Positions 17,797-25,963 of a stretch of 64,000 bases of DNA are shown piece by piece (the stretch's first letter is position 1; each line of letters opens with the position of its first letter). The stretch is taken from assembly GCF_030532325.1 (NCBI RefSeq), contig NZ_JAUNLS010000003.1, positions 133,293 through 197,292 on the forward strand, written 5' to 3'. The stretch comes from Corynebacterium sp. (lineage in GTDB: Bacteria > Actinomycetota > Actinomycetes > Mycobacteriales > Mycobacteriaceae). A program made the translations under genes and the position numbers. A model generated the notes under the pieces. The model made no database searches. It saw only the letters and a program-made list of their open reading frames with translations, and was not told where the DNA came from.

Positions 17797-18138
17797 GTGA
17801 TTCGTACACAGAACCGAGAGCGGCATGCGGCTACCTGCCAATGGTGCGGTAAGGACATCGCTCAAGGCGGCAGGGGACGGCCACGCAAGTTCTGCTCGGC
17901 GTCGTGTAAGCAGCGCGCCTACGAACAACGACATAATGTAGTCGGCACGTCAATCCCGGCTGAGGCGGTCATTCTCACACCGGAAAGGGCAGATGCCCTG
18001 CGTGATGGCCTTTTTGAGCTGCGGTGTTCCGCGGAGGATATCGCCACCGCGGCCGCTGAAGGTGGCAGCCCGGAGGAGATCTCGGAACTGTGTGAAGAAT
18101 TGGTCGCGCTCGCGCGTCGGCTCGAGGAATTGAGATAG
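17797..18138 (+). CDS. Small putative zinc-binding protein
   Basis: 113-residue conserved actinobacterial protein of unknown function. The N-terminal part has CQWCGKDI and KFCSASCKQRAYEQR: four Cys in a CxxC...CxxxC arrangement within a basic segment rich in Gly/Arg, which looks like a small zinc ribbon able to bind nucleic acid. The C-terminal half (about 55-113) is acidic and helical. The frame is open to 17731, but the leaderless -10 box favours 17797. The YceI gene starts six bases after the stop. Confidence 0.65.
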   Translation: MIRTQNRERHAATCQWCGKDIAQGGRGRPRKFCSASCKQRAYEQRHNVVGTSIPAEAVILTPERADALRDGLFELRCSAEDIATAAAEGGSPEEISELCEELVALARRLEELR

Positions 18139-18143
18139 GAAGA

Positions 18144-18842
18144 ATGAAGAAACTTCTGGGCAACCGCAAACTGGTGATCAGCATCTTCGTGGTGCTCATC
18201 GTGGCCTGCAGCATGGTCGCGCTGGGCCCGTTGGCGTACTCGCTCTATATGGGTCGCGGCGTTAAGACCGAGCCCATCAACGCCGAGCACACCAAACCGG
18301 CCACCACGGAGCTGGACGGTTCGTGGCGCGTGGTCAAGGGCAGCCCGCACAACTTCACCTCGGTGGGCTTTACTATCGATGAAATCCTGCCCGCAGAAAA
18401 GACTGCCACCTCCGGGTCCACCAAGGACGTCACCGGCCAGGCGGAGATCAAGGGCACCACGGTGGAGGAAGCATCCATCGTGGTGAACATGGACGAGCTG
18501 ACCACGGACAAGAAGGTCCGTGACCAGAACATGAAGACCAAGCTCTTTGAAACCTCCACGTACCCGGCGGCATCTTTCACGCTGACCAAGCCAGTGGATC
18601 TGGCTGAGGTTCCCGCGGATGGCTCGCTGGGCAAGGTCGAACTCACCGGTGACTTGGAGATTCACGGCGTGTCCAAGGAGATCACCCAGGAGTTTGAGGT
18701 TGCCCGCGACGGTGAGACGATCCTTCTGGGCGGCGACATCCCGGTGAACCGCCTGGAGTATGGTATCGAGACTCCGGAGATGATCGCGGCGAAGATCTCT
18801 GAGGTCGGCGCCATCAACGTGCGCGTGACTCTGCAGAAGTAA
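18144..18842 (+). CDS. YceI-family membrane-anchored protein
   Basis: 232-residue protein with one N-terminal membrane anchor (about 10-33) followed by an extracytoplasmic YceI domain (about 55-230), a lipocalin-like barrel that binds isoprenoid or other lipids. Typical features are the LDGSWRVVKGSPHNFTSVGF start, the FETSTYPAASFTLTKP strand pair and GDLEIHGVSKEIT. Many YceI proteins are periplasmic with a cleaved signal; here the first helix looks like an uncleaved anchor. The ligand is unknown. A 54-residue membrane protein follows. Confidence 0.85.
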   Translation: MKKLLGNRKLVISIFVVLIVACSMVALGPLAYSLYMGRGVKTEPINAEHTKPATTELDGSWRVVKGSPHNFTSVGFTIDEILPAEKTATSGSTKDVTGQAEIKGTTVEEASIVVNMDELTTDKKVRDQNMKTKLFETSTYPAASFTLTKPVDLAEVPADGSLGKVELTGDLEIHGVSKEITQEFEVARDGETILLGGDIPVNRLEYGIETPEMIAAKISEVGAINVRVTLQK

Positions 18843-18852
18843 ACGAGGGACC

Positions 18853-19017
18853 ATGAGCATTCAACGCATGATTCCTTTCATTTGGCTGCGGCTGGTTCTT
18901 TTGGTGGCCTTTGGCATCTTCGTGGCCGTCGAGGGGCTGTGGTGGGTGGCGCTTGTGGCGCTCGCATTGTGTGGACTCAGCGTGTGGCAATTGGTCATCG
19001 CGTATCGCCAGCGATAG
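18853..19017 (+). CDS. Small two-helix membrane protein
   Basis: 54-residue frame starting MSIQRMIPFI with GAGGGACC before the ATG and ending YRQR. Two hydrophobic stretches (about 7-27 and 29-50) are joined by a Glu-Gly turn, so it is probably a hairpin-like membrane protein. It follows the YceI gene by ten bases and is followed by a strong terminator, which supports it as the last gene of that unit. No family was recognised. Confidence 0.6.
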   Translation: MSIQRMIPFIWLRLVLLVAFGIFVAVEGLWWVALVALALCGLSVWQLVIAYRQR

Positions 19018-19046
19018 CTCACGCACTCACCGGACAATCACCTACC

Positions 19047-19087
19047 AACCCGCCCCTTTACGTAACAGTGACGTAAAGGGGCGGGTT
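19047..19087. terminator. Strong hairpin terminator after the YceI unit
   Basis: A perfect 17-bp stem (19047-19063 with 19071-19087) closes on a seven-base loop. It ends the 17797-19017 unit. Confidence 0.8.
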
Positions 19088-19141
19088 ACTGCACCCGGTG
19101 GACGCAGCGGACACGGGCCGGGATCCGTATATTATTGTCCG

Positions 19142-19155
19142 ATAATGTACATTAT
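19142..19155. promoter_or_regulatory. Perfect 14-bp palindrome upstream of the dehydrogenase gene
   Basis: ATAATGTACATTAT is a perfect dyad, 93 bases before the start at 19248 and in an AT-rich pocket of otherwise GC-rich DNA. It has the look of an operator for a small dimeric repressor (for example GntR type), but no regulator gene is adjacent. Confidence 0.4.
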
Positions 19156-19247
19156 GTCATTTCATGCGGATGGCGTTCCCCCCTCATTTGCGTAGAGTCT
19201 GCGCAAACCCTCCGTGCGCGGCGCCCGCACGTACTACGTTGATAGCC

Positions 19248-22169
19248 ATGGATAAGCTCTTCAGCCCTGACCCCGCCTTCATCTCTCGCCCCCGCGGCGC
19301 CGAACCCGAGCACGACGCCGTCCCCCTCAAATACCTCAACGGCTCGCCGGTTGATCTCATCGCTGACATGGAAGCCATCGTCGGCGTCGAGAACGTCCAC
19401 GGGCGCCTGAGTGATCTCGTCCGTTATTCCTCCGATGCGGGCCCGTATCGCGCTATTCCGAATACCGTGGTCTCACCCCGCAACGCGGCGGATCTTTCGG
19501 CGCTCATGCGCTACTGCACGGCCACCGGCCGCCACATGACCTTCCGCGCGGCCGGCACCTCGCTCAACGGGCAGGCCATGGGCGATGACATCCTCGTCGA
19601 CGTCAAGACCAACTTCACAGGCATGGAGATCCGCAAGGACGGCCAGGCGCTGTGGTCGCGTCCCGGCGTCATTCTGGGCGACGCCCAAGCGGTCCTCGGG
19701 CGCCACGGCTTCATGCTGGGCCCGGATCCGGGCTCGACCTCGGTGTGCACCATCGGCGGCGTGCTGGCGGATAACTCCGGCGGCATGCGTTGCTCGCTGG
19801 AACGTGACGCCTACCACAGTGTGGAAGAACTGACCTTCGTGCTGCCTTCGGGCAGCATCGTCAACACCGCGCATGGCGACGCCGCCTTCCAAGCCCAAGA
19901 GCCAGAATTGCACGCTGAGCTGCTGCGATTCCGCGATAAGCTGCGCGCAGACACGGAGATGGTGGAGTTCTTACGCCGCAAGTTCTCCATCCGCAACACC
20001 AACGGCATCCGCATCGACGCCTTCCTCGACGAGGACGAGCCGGTGCACATTCTCAAACGCCTCCTCGTGGGCTCCGAGGGTATCTTCGGCGCCATTGTGG
20101 AATCCGTCATCCGCACGGTCAAGCTGCCGCGTGTCAAGGCCACCACCTGGGTTGAACTGCCGAATCTCCGCGACGCCGCCAACTTTGTCCACCCCATTAT
20201 GGAGACCGGCGCGGAGGCCTGCGAGTTGCTCGTCGCCCCGGTCATGCGACGCTCCGCCGAGCACTACTCCCACGCGCCGGAGACCTGGCGCGAGCTTGAC
20301 GACGACGCCGCAGCACTACTCGTGGAGATCGGCGGCGGAGACGAGCAGGAGTTGGACGAGGCCATGGAGCGCCTCAAGGGCGTCCTCAAGGATGCTCCCC
20401 TGCTGCGCCCGCTGGAATTCGAGACCTCCGCGGAGGGCATGCGGGGTGCCTGGGAGCTGCGCAACGGCCTCTACGGACTGCTGGGCGCCGAGCGCCCGCA
20501 AGGAAGCGCCTACATCACCGAGGACGTCTGCTTCCCGCCGGCGGAGATCGGCAACGCGGCCGCGGACCTGCTTGACCTGCAGCACAAGTACGGCTACCCG
20601 GAGTCCGTCATGGGCCACGCCGCCTTTGGCAACCTGCACTTCTTCCTCACCCCGAAGCTGGATGATGACGCCGAACGCGCCGCCTACGGCGACTTCCTTG
20701 AAGAACTCTCCGAGTTGGTCATCGACAAGTACCAGGGCTCGATGAAGGCCGAGCACGGCACCGGCGTGAACATGGCGCCCTTCCTGGAGCGCGAATGGGG
20801 CACGCAGGCCTACGAGCTCTTCTGGGAGATCAAGAAACTGCTCGATCCCCACGGCATCCTGGCGCCCAACGTCAAGCTCAGCCGCGATTCCTCCGTGCAC
20901 CTGCGCAACTTCAAGTCCTTCCCCAAGGTCGAGCCGATGATCAACCCCTGCGTGGAGTGTGGCTTCTGCGAGCCGGTGTGTCCCTCCCGCCACGCCACGG
21001 TCACCCCGCGCCAGCGCATCGTTCTGCGCCGCGAGATGGCCCGCCAGCCCCAGGGCTCCGAGGTGCTGGCCAAGCTGCAGGAGGAGTATCAGTACGACGC
21101 CGTCGACATGTGTGCCGCCGATGGCACCTGTTCTATCCCCTGCCCCATCAGCATCGATACCGGCTCGGTGATGAAACAGCTGCGCGCCCAGCAAGCAGGA
21201 CCCTCGGCCAACAAGGTGGCGCTGAGCACCGCCGAGCGCTGGGACGTGGTGGAGAAATTGGCGCGCGCCGGTGTCATCTCCGCCAACAAGATCCCGCACC
21301 AGCCGCTCAAGCTGGGGGCGAACATGGCACGCAATGTCATCTCGCCGGACCTTTTGCCCACGGTGCCTGGGCCGCTGCCGCACGGCGCCTCCCGCTTGCC
21401 GCGCACTCCGCGCGAGGGCGCGGCGGCAGTGTACTTCCCCGCCTGCATCAACCGGATCTTCGGCCGCCCCGCCGGCGCTGCACCAGACTCCGTGGACGTG
21501 CCGCGCGCCGTCGTCGAGCTGGGCCGCCGCGCCGGCCAGCCGGTATGGATCCCGGAGGACGTCGCCGGCACCTGCTGCGGAACCCCGTGGTCCTCGAAGG
21601 GCTACGAGGAGGGCTTTGTCTACCAAGCACAGAAGATTGTGCGCGATCTGTGGCACTGGTCCGAGCACGGCGCGTTGCCGATTGTCGTCGACGCCGCCAG
21701 CTGCACCCACGGTCTGCTCGATAACGTCGCTCCCGTGCTCAGCGACGCCGACCGCGAGCTCTGGGAGGACCTGCGCATCGTGGACGTCGTCGAGTGGCTG
21801 CGCGATGACATCGCTCCCTATCTGCCCATCGTGCAGAACATGGGTTCCATCGCGGTGCACCCCACCTGCTCCACCGCGCACATGGGTGTCAGCCAGGACC
21901 TGGTGGATCTGGCCAACCTCTGCGGCAGCGCCAAGGTTCCCGAGGGCGCGATGTGCTGCGGCTCCGCGGGCGATCGCGTGATGCTTCACCCCGAGCTGGT
22001 GGAGTCCGCCACCCGCGAGGAACGGGCCTCTCTTGAGGCCGAGCACTTCGACGCCTTCGTCTCTGACAACCGCACCTGCGAGATGGGCCTGGAGATGATC
22101 ACCGGGCACGCCTACGAGTCCATCGCCGTGCTCCTCGAGCGCGCCTCGCGCCCCGTGGTTACGCCCTAG
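19248..22169 (+). CDS. FAD- and Fe-S-containing D-2-hydroxyacid (D-lactate-type) dehydrogenase
   Basis: 973-residue fusion. An FAD-binding type 4 domain (about 50-230, with RAAGTSLNGQAMGDD) and an FAD-linked oxidase C domain (to about 530) are followed by a ferredoxin-like part with CVECGFCEPVCP near 568 and CAADGTCSIPCP near 621, and by two CCG domains (CCGTPWSSKG near 776, CCGSAGDR near 904). This layout is that of membrane-associated D-lactate or D-2-hydroxyacid oxidoreductases that feed the quinone pool. The exact substrate cannot be read from sequence. The ATG at 19248 gives the family-like start. ndh lies nearby. Confidence 0.75.
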   Translation: MDKLFSPDPAFISRPRGAEPEHDAVPLKYLNGSPVDLIADMEAIVGVENVHGRLSDLVRYSSDAGPYRAIPNTVVSPRNAADLSALMRYCTATGRHMTFRAAGTSLNGQAMGDDILVDVKTNFTGMEIRKDGQALWSRPGVILGDAQAVLGRHGFMLGPDPGSTSVCTIGGVLADNSGGMRCSLERDAYHSVEELTFVLPSGSIVNTAHGDAAFQAQEPELHAELLRFRDKLRADTEMVEFLRRKFSIRNTNGIRIDAFLDEDEPVHILKRLLVGSEGIFGAIVESVIRTVKLPRVKATTWVELPNLRDAANFVHPIMETGAEACELLVAPVMRRSAEHYSHAPETWRELDDDAAALLVEIGGGDEQELDEAMERLKGVLKDAPLLRPLEFETSAEGMRGAWELRNGLYGLLGAERPQGSAYITEDVCFPPAEIGNAAADLLDLQHKYGYPESVMGHAAFGNLHFFLTPKLDDDAERAAYGDFLEELSELVIDKYQGSMKAEHGTGVNMAPFLEREWGTQAYELFWEIKKLLDPHGILAPNVKLSRDSSVHLRNFKSFPKVEPMINPCVECGFCEPVCPSRHATVTPRQRIVLRREMARQPQGSEVLAKLQEEYQYDAVDMCAADGTCSIPCPISIDTGSVMKQLRAQQAGPSANKVALSTAERWDVVEKLARAGVISANKIPHQPLKLGANMARNVISPDLLPTVPGPLPHGASRLPRTPREGAAAVYFPACINRIFGRPAGAAPDSVDVPRAVVELGRRAGQPVWIPEDVAGTCCGTPWSSKGYEEGFVYQAQKIVRDLWHWSEHGALPIVVDAASCTHGLLDNVAPVLSDADRELWEDLRIVDVVEWLRDDIAPYLPIVQNMGSIAVHPTCSTAHMGVSQDLVDLANLCGSAKVPEGAMCCGSAGDRVMLHPELVESATREERASLEAEHFDAFVSDNRTCEMGLEMITGHAYESIAVLLERASRPVVTP

Positions 22170-22250
22170 CGGTGTCCGCTGATCTAGCTCTAGCGGTGTC
22201 CGCTAATTCAGTTCTAGCGGTGTCCGCTGATCGAGCTCTAGCGGCGCCCG
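22166..22250. repeat. 24-bp tandem repeat, about 3.5 copies, joining two stop codons
   Basis: Copies start at 22166, 22190, 22214 and 22238 (the last partial), each beginning CTAGCGG. The first CTAG holds the stop of the upstream gene and the last holds the stop of the minus-strand CFA-like gene. Each unit contains a mini-hairpin, AGCGG-tgt-CCGCT. The period is a multiple of three, so on the minus strand the copies would encode repeated (S/L)ADTA-type residues after the stop. Confidence 0.85.
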
Positions 22251-23620
22251 CCGCGGTGGCGGTGGGCGGCGACGAGCTGGACGGCGTCGATAAGCCCCAG
22301 CTCCAGTAGCGCCTCGCGCAGGGCAAACTGGAAGACCCACAGGCGGCGGAAGACGGGGTCGAAGCCTGCGGCCGCGGCCTCCCGGCGGTGGCCTTCGAAG
22401 AAGCTGCGCTGCTGGCGCAGGGACTCGAGGTAGTGCGCGCCGATGTGGGTCTGCCCCACGATGCGCAGCGTGGAGTTCCTATCACACAGCTTGTGCACCT
22501 CGGTGAGCGTGGGATAGTCCAGCCCCGGCCAGATGTAGGCCCGCAGTGCCTGGATGGCGTCCCGCGCGGCCGGGGTCATCTCCTCGGTGGCCACGAGGCT
22601 ACTCAAGCTCACTCGCCCACCGCTGGCCACGCTGCGGTCCAGCAGCGCGATGAAGTTCTTGCGCTCGCCCGGTGAGAGCAGCTCCAACTTCTCCACGGAG
22701 ACGATGGCATCGTAGCGCCCGCGCCACTTCTTCGGGTGCGGAATGACGCTATCGATGAGCTGCACGTGCGCGGAGTCCGCCACACCCTCGAGCACCAGTT
22801 GCTCCTCAAAGAGGTGGCTTTGTTCGGCATCGGCGGTGAGCACGTCCACGGTGGCGCGGCGCCCGACTGCCTCCACCGCCACTCGCAGCCCGCTGGCCGG
22901 ATAGACCAAAAGGTGGGTGCCGGCGCCGGTGTGGGTGGCGTCAAGAAGCCACTGCGCGGCGCGGCGTTGGGCATCGCCTAGGTCGGCGCGCTCGGCGCCG
23001 TGCGGCTCGCTCACGGTGGTGACGTCGACGAAGTGCTCCTTGGGTTCTTTGCGGCCTGCCTGCGGGCTGTAGCTGGGCACCGCCTGGCGCAGCGTGGTGG
23101 GCACGCCGCTGGCAAAAATGCCCCCGGAATGAGTCATACCATCGCCGGAGTACAGCCTCACCAGTTCGACGGGCAGCTCACCGGTACTCGAATCCTCCGG
23201 CTCCAATGCCTTAGCCTTCGGGCGGTAGCCCACGCCAAGCAAGCGGCGCAGCACGCTCACCAGGCGCTGCGAGTCCGGGGTGATCCACTCCCCTGCCATG
23301 TAGGACTCGGCAAAGCCCACCCAACCGGCCTCGGCGAGGCGGGAAAAGAGCGCGTCGTGCAGGACTTCCATGTCCGCGCCGGTCTCGGCTTTGGTCTCCG
23401 GATCCAGCTCGATACCCGCCTTTGCGCAGGCCTGCGCGAACTCCGCCTCGGCGCGGCGGGCCTTGAAGCGACCAAAGAGTGAGCTGGGCACGGTGGCCAC
23501 ACCGGGCCACGTTTGCGCGTCGATCGCGGCCAGGTGCGGGTAGGCGGCACCAGTGCCAGACCCGGCCCCGGCGTTGGGCGCCGCACCGGGCGCAGACTCA
23601 GATTCAGCGGGAAGATTCAT
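22238..23620 (-). CDS. Cyclopropane-fatty-acid-synthase-like protein with degenerate SAM site
   Basis: 460-residue relative of the CFA/mycolic acid methyltransferase family. The N-terminal half carries the family pattern ESYMAGEW and the C-terminal half AYIWPGLDYPTL and HYLESL. The usual SAM-binding glycine loop (ExGxGxG) is replaced by YPASGLRVA, so methyl transfer may be lost or altered. The ATG at 23620 was chosen because GGAAAG lies before it; an upstream in-frame start at 23692 would add a non-family segment. It is divergent from ndh. Confidence 0.7.
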   Translation of the reverse strand: MNLPAESESAPGAAPNAGAGSGTGAAYPHLAAIDAQTWPGVATVPSSLFGRFKARRAEAEFAQACAKAGIELDPETKAETGADMEVLHDALFSRLAEAGWVGFAESYMAGEWITPDSQRLVSVLRRLLGVGYRPKAKALEPEDSSTGELPVELVRLYSGDGMTHSGGIFASGVPTTLRQAVPSYSPQAGRKEPKEHFVDVTTVSEPHGAERADLGDAQRRAAQWLLDATHTGAGTHLLVYPASGLRVAVEAVGRRATVDVLTADAEQSHLFEEQLVLEGVADSAHVQLIDSVIPHPKKWRGRYDAIVSVEKLELLSPGERKNFIALLDRSVASGGRVSLSSLVATEEMTPAARDAIQALRAYIWPGLDYPTLTEVHKLCDRNSTLRIVGQTHIGAHYLESLRQQRSFFEGHRREAAAAGFDPVFRRLWVFQFALREALLELGLIDAVQLVAAHRHRGGRR

Positions 23621-23772
23621 CGCTTTCCACTTTAGAGCCGCGGGCGCCCCAATCGGCCGAGGCGTGCCGTAAACGGGCAGTAAAAAGCACATAAAGTATG
23701 CATGTACGGGTAGAAAGGTTTAGACTGAACCGGTACTAAATACGAGCTAGCTTAGGAAGGTTTTCAATCCTC

Positions 23773-25122
23773 ATGGAGCACACTCCTTACCGCCCGAGCG
23801 GCGGGCGTCACCACGTCGTAGTCGTCGGCGCCGGTTTCGGCGGCATGAACGCTGTCAAGCAGCTGAAGAACGCTGACGTGGACATCACCGTCATCGATAA
23901 GAAGAACCACCACCTCTTCCAGCCGATGCTCTACCAGGTGGCCACCGGCCTCATCTCCGCCGGCGAGATTGCACCTTCCACCCGCCAGCTCCTGCGCAAC
24001 CAGGACAACGCCAACTTTATTAATGGCGATGTCACCGACATCAACATCACCGAGCAGACCGTCACCGCCGAGCTGGATGGTGCAACCCGCACCTTCGCCT
24101 ACGACTCGCTCGTCGTCGCCGCCGGTGCCGGCCAGTCCTACTTTGGCAACGATCACTTCGCCGAGTTCGCCCCGGGCATGAAGACGCTGGACGACGCCCT
24201 CGAGCTGCGCTCCCGCATCCTCACCGCCTTCGAGAAGGCCGAGCTGGTTGACGATCCCGCGGAGCGCGAGAAGCTGCTCACCTTCGTCATCGTCGGCGCT
24301 GGCCCCACCGGCGTTGAGCTCACCGGCCAGATCGCCGAACTGGCTCACCGCACCCTGAGCGATGAATACGCCAACTTCGGCACTACCTCCGCCAAGATCT
24401 ACCTGCTGGACGGCGCTCCGCAGGTCCTGCCGCCCTTTGGCAAGCGCCTGGGCCGCAAGGCGCAGCGCACCCTGGAGAAGCTCGGCGTCGACGTTCGCCT
24501 CAACGCCATGGTCACCGACGTCACCGAGGAGGCCGTGACCTACAAGAATATGAAGACCGACGAGGTCACCACCATCGAGGGCGCCACCAAGATCTGGTCC
24601 GCCGGTGTCGCCGCCTCCCCGCTGGGCAAGATGATCGCCGACCAGGCCGGCGTCGAAGCCGACCGCGCAGGCCGCGTCGCCGTCAACGAGGACCTCACTG
24701 TGGGCGAGTTCTCCAACGTCTACATCGTGGGCGACATGATCTCCCTCAACCGCCTGCCGGGCGTGGCCCAGGTGGCTATTCAGGGTGGCCAGCACGCCGC
24801 CAAGCTCATCGCCGCCAAGATCAACGAGGAGTCCACCGCCAACGAGAAGGAAGCCTTCGACTACTTCGACAAGGGCTCCATGGCCGTCATCTCCCGCTTC
24901 AACGCCGTGGTGAAGATGGGCAAGACCGAGTTCACCGGCTTCCCGGCATGGCTGGCCTGGCTGGGCCTGCACCTGATGTACATCATCGGCTTCCGCAGCC
25001 GCGTCATGGTCATCCTCCACTGGCTGCTCAACGTGCTCAACCGCGACCGCGGCAATCTGGAGATCACCCAGCAGCAGCGCATCGCCCGCAATATCATCAC
25101 CAAGAGCCTCGACGAGAAGTAA
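23773..25122 (+). CDS. ndh: Type II NADH:quinone dehydrogenase
   Basis: Single-subunit, non-proton-pumping NADH dehydrogenase of 449 residues that feeds electrons into menaquinone. The FAD-binding GxGxxG lies at VVVGAGFGGMNAV near 20, the NAD-binding site at FVIVGAGPTGVELTGQ near 178 and the second FAD motif at VYIVGDMI. The C-terminal membrane-binding helices are WLAWLGLHLMYIIGF and the following stretch. A 152-base AT-richer leader with AGGAAGG precedes the ATG. A strong terminator follows. Confidence 0.95.
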   Translation: MEHTPYRPSGGRHHVVVVGAGFGGMNAVKQLKNADVDITVIDKKNHHLFQPMLYQVATGLISAGEIAPSTRQLLRNQDNANFINGDVTDINITEQTVTAELDGATRTFAYDSLVVAAGAGQSYFGNDHFAEFAPGMKTLDDALELRSRILTAFEKAELVDDPAEREKLLTFVIVGAGPTGVELTGQIAELAHRTLSDEYANFGTTSAKIYLLDGAPQVLPPFGKRLGRKAQRTLEKLGVDVRLNAMVTDVTEEAVTYKNMKTDEVTTIEGATKIWSAGVAASPLGKMIADQAGVEADRAGRVAVNEDLTVGEFSNVYIVGDMISLNRLPGVAQVAIQGGQHAAKLIAAKINEESTANEKEAFDYFDKGSMAVISRFNAVVKMGKTEFTGFPAWLAWLGLHLMYIIGFRSRVMVILHWLLNVLNRDRGNLEITQQQRIARNIITKSLDEK

Positions 25123-25134
25123 AAGCGTCGCAGC

Positions 25135-25180
25135 GCCCCGCAGCGCCGGTTCATTGTGACCGGAACTGCGGGGCTTTCTT
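25135..25180 (+). terminator. ndh terminator
   Basis: Stem GCCCCGCAG/CTGCGGGGC (25135-25143 with 25166-25174) encloses an inner CCGGT/ACCGG hairpin and is followed by TTTCTT. Confidence 0.85.
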
Positions 25181-25212
25181 GTGCGTGCCTGCGTGTGCAC
25201 GCGCTGGGGGCT

Positions 25213-25815
25213 TTAGCCCAAGAGATCCGCCCCCGGGCGCGTGAGCACCGTGACCATGAAGGTGGAGTTCTCCGTGTAACGCCTGAGGTCCCAGGAGGAG
25301 AACTTAAAGTCCACGCGGAAGCCCACGTTGCGGGCCATGTCGAGGAAATCTTCGAAGCTCCACCCACGGCCCTCGCCGAAGCCCACTACGAAGCGCCCGC
25401 CGGGGCGCAGGGACTCAAAGACGGCGTGCAGGGCGCTCTCGCGGCCGTCGACGGCCAGGAAAGTCACCACGTTGCCGGCGGCCACCGCGATGTCGAAGTC
25501 GCCCTCGGGGATCTCATCGGTGGAGAGATCTCCCACGAACCACTGCGCTTCGGGGTAATCGTGCTCGGCGTGCTCGATGAGGATGGGATCCACGTCGACG
25601 CCAATGACGGTGTGCCCGCGGCGGGCCAGCTCGCCGCCGAGGCGCCCGGAACCACAGCCGGCGTCGAGGACGCGGGAGTTGCGCTCTAGCATGGCGTCGA
25701 TAAGCCTGGCCTCACCGTAGATGTCCTTGCCTTGGGCCTCGAGCATCTTCCACTTGCGCGCAAAGTTGTGGGAATGCGCGGGGTTCGCAGTCGTAACTTC
25801 TTTCCAGGTAGGCAT
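25213..25815 (-). CDS. Class I SAM-dependent methyltransferase
   Basis: 200-residue methyltransferase. Motif I is RVLDAGCGSGRLGGEL near 57, followed by VIGVDVDPILIEHA and the PEGDFDIAVAAGNV strand; the post-motif GGRFVVGFGEGRGW completes the fold. The substrate is not evident. The start at 25815 follows TATACT by seven bases, so translation is probably leaderless. The frame extends upstream across the intergenic region, but those residues are not family-like. It converges on ndh. Confidence 0.8.
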   Translation of the reverse strand: MPTWKEVTTANPAHSHNFARKWKMLEAQGKDIYGEARLIDAMLERNSRVLDAGCGSGRLGGELARRGHTVIGVDVDPILIEHAEHDYPEAQWFVGDLSTDEIPEGDFDIAVAAGNVVTFLAVDGRESALHAVFESLRPGGRFVVGFGEGRGWSFEDFLDMARNVGFRVDFKFSSWDLRRYTENSTFMVTVLTRPGADLLG

Positions 25816-25822
25816 GGAATCT

Positions 25823-25828
25823 AGTATA
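25823..25828 (-). promoter_or_regulatory. -10 box of the methyltransferase gene (leaderless)
   Basis: On the minus strand TATACT lies seven bases before the ATG that starts at 25815. Confidence 0.6.
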
Positions 25829-25963
25829 AGCCCTGTGGCGGTGTAGGCTTTAGCCGCTACGATATACACGATTATCCACGCGTGCCTGGGGAGTTGAATC
25901 TTACGGCTTCGGCCTCCTTGCCTTCCAGCGCGCCACCGAGAGATGTAGAGGGAGGCTGACACC

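Noticed and set aside
19160-19200. Possible 6C-type small RNA because of a run of seven C
   Set aside because: The second C-rich loop and the paired arms of the 6C RNA fold were not found.
20316-22109. Long open frame opposite the Fe-S dehydrogenase gene
   Set aside because: Antisense shadow, with no recognisable domain and with no ribosome binding site.
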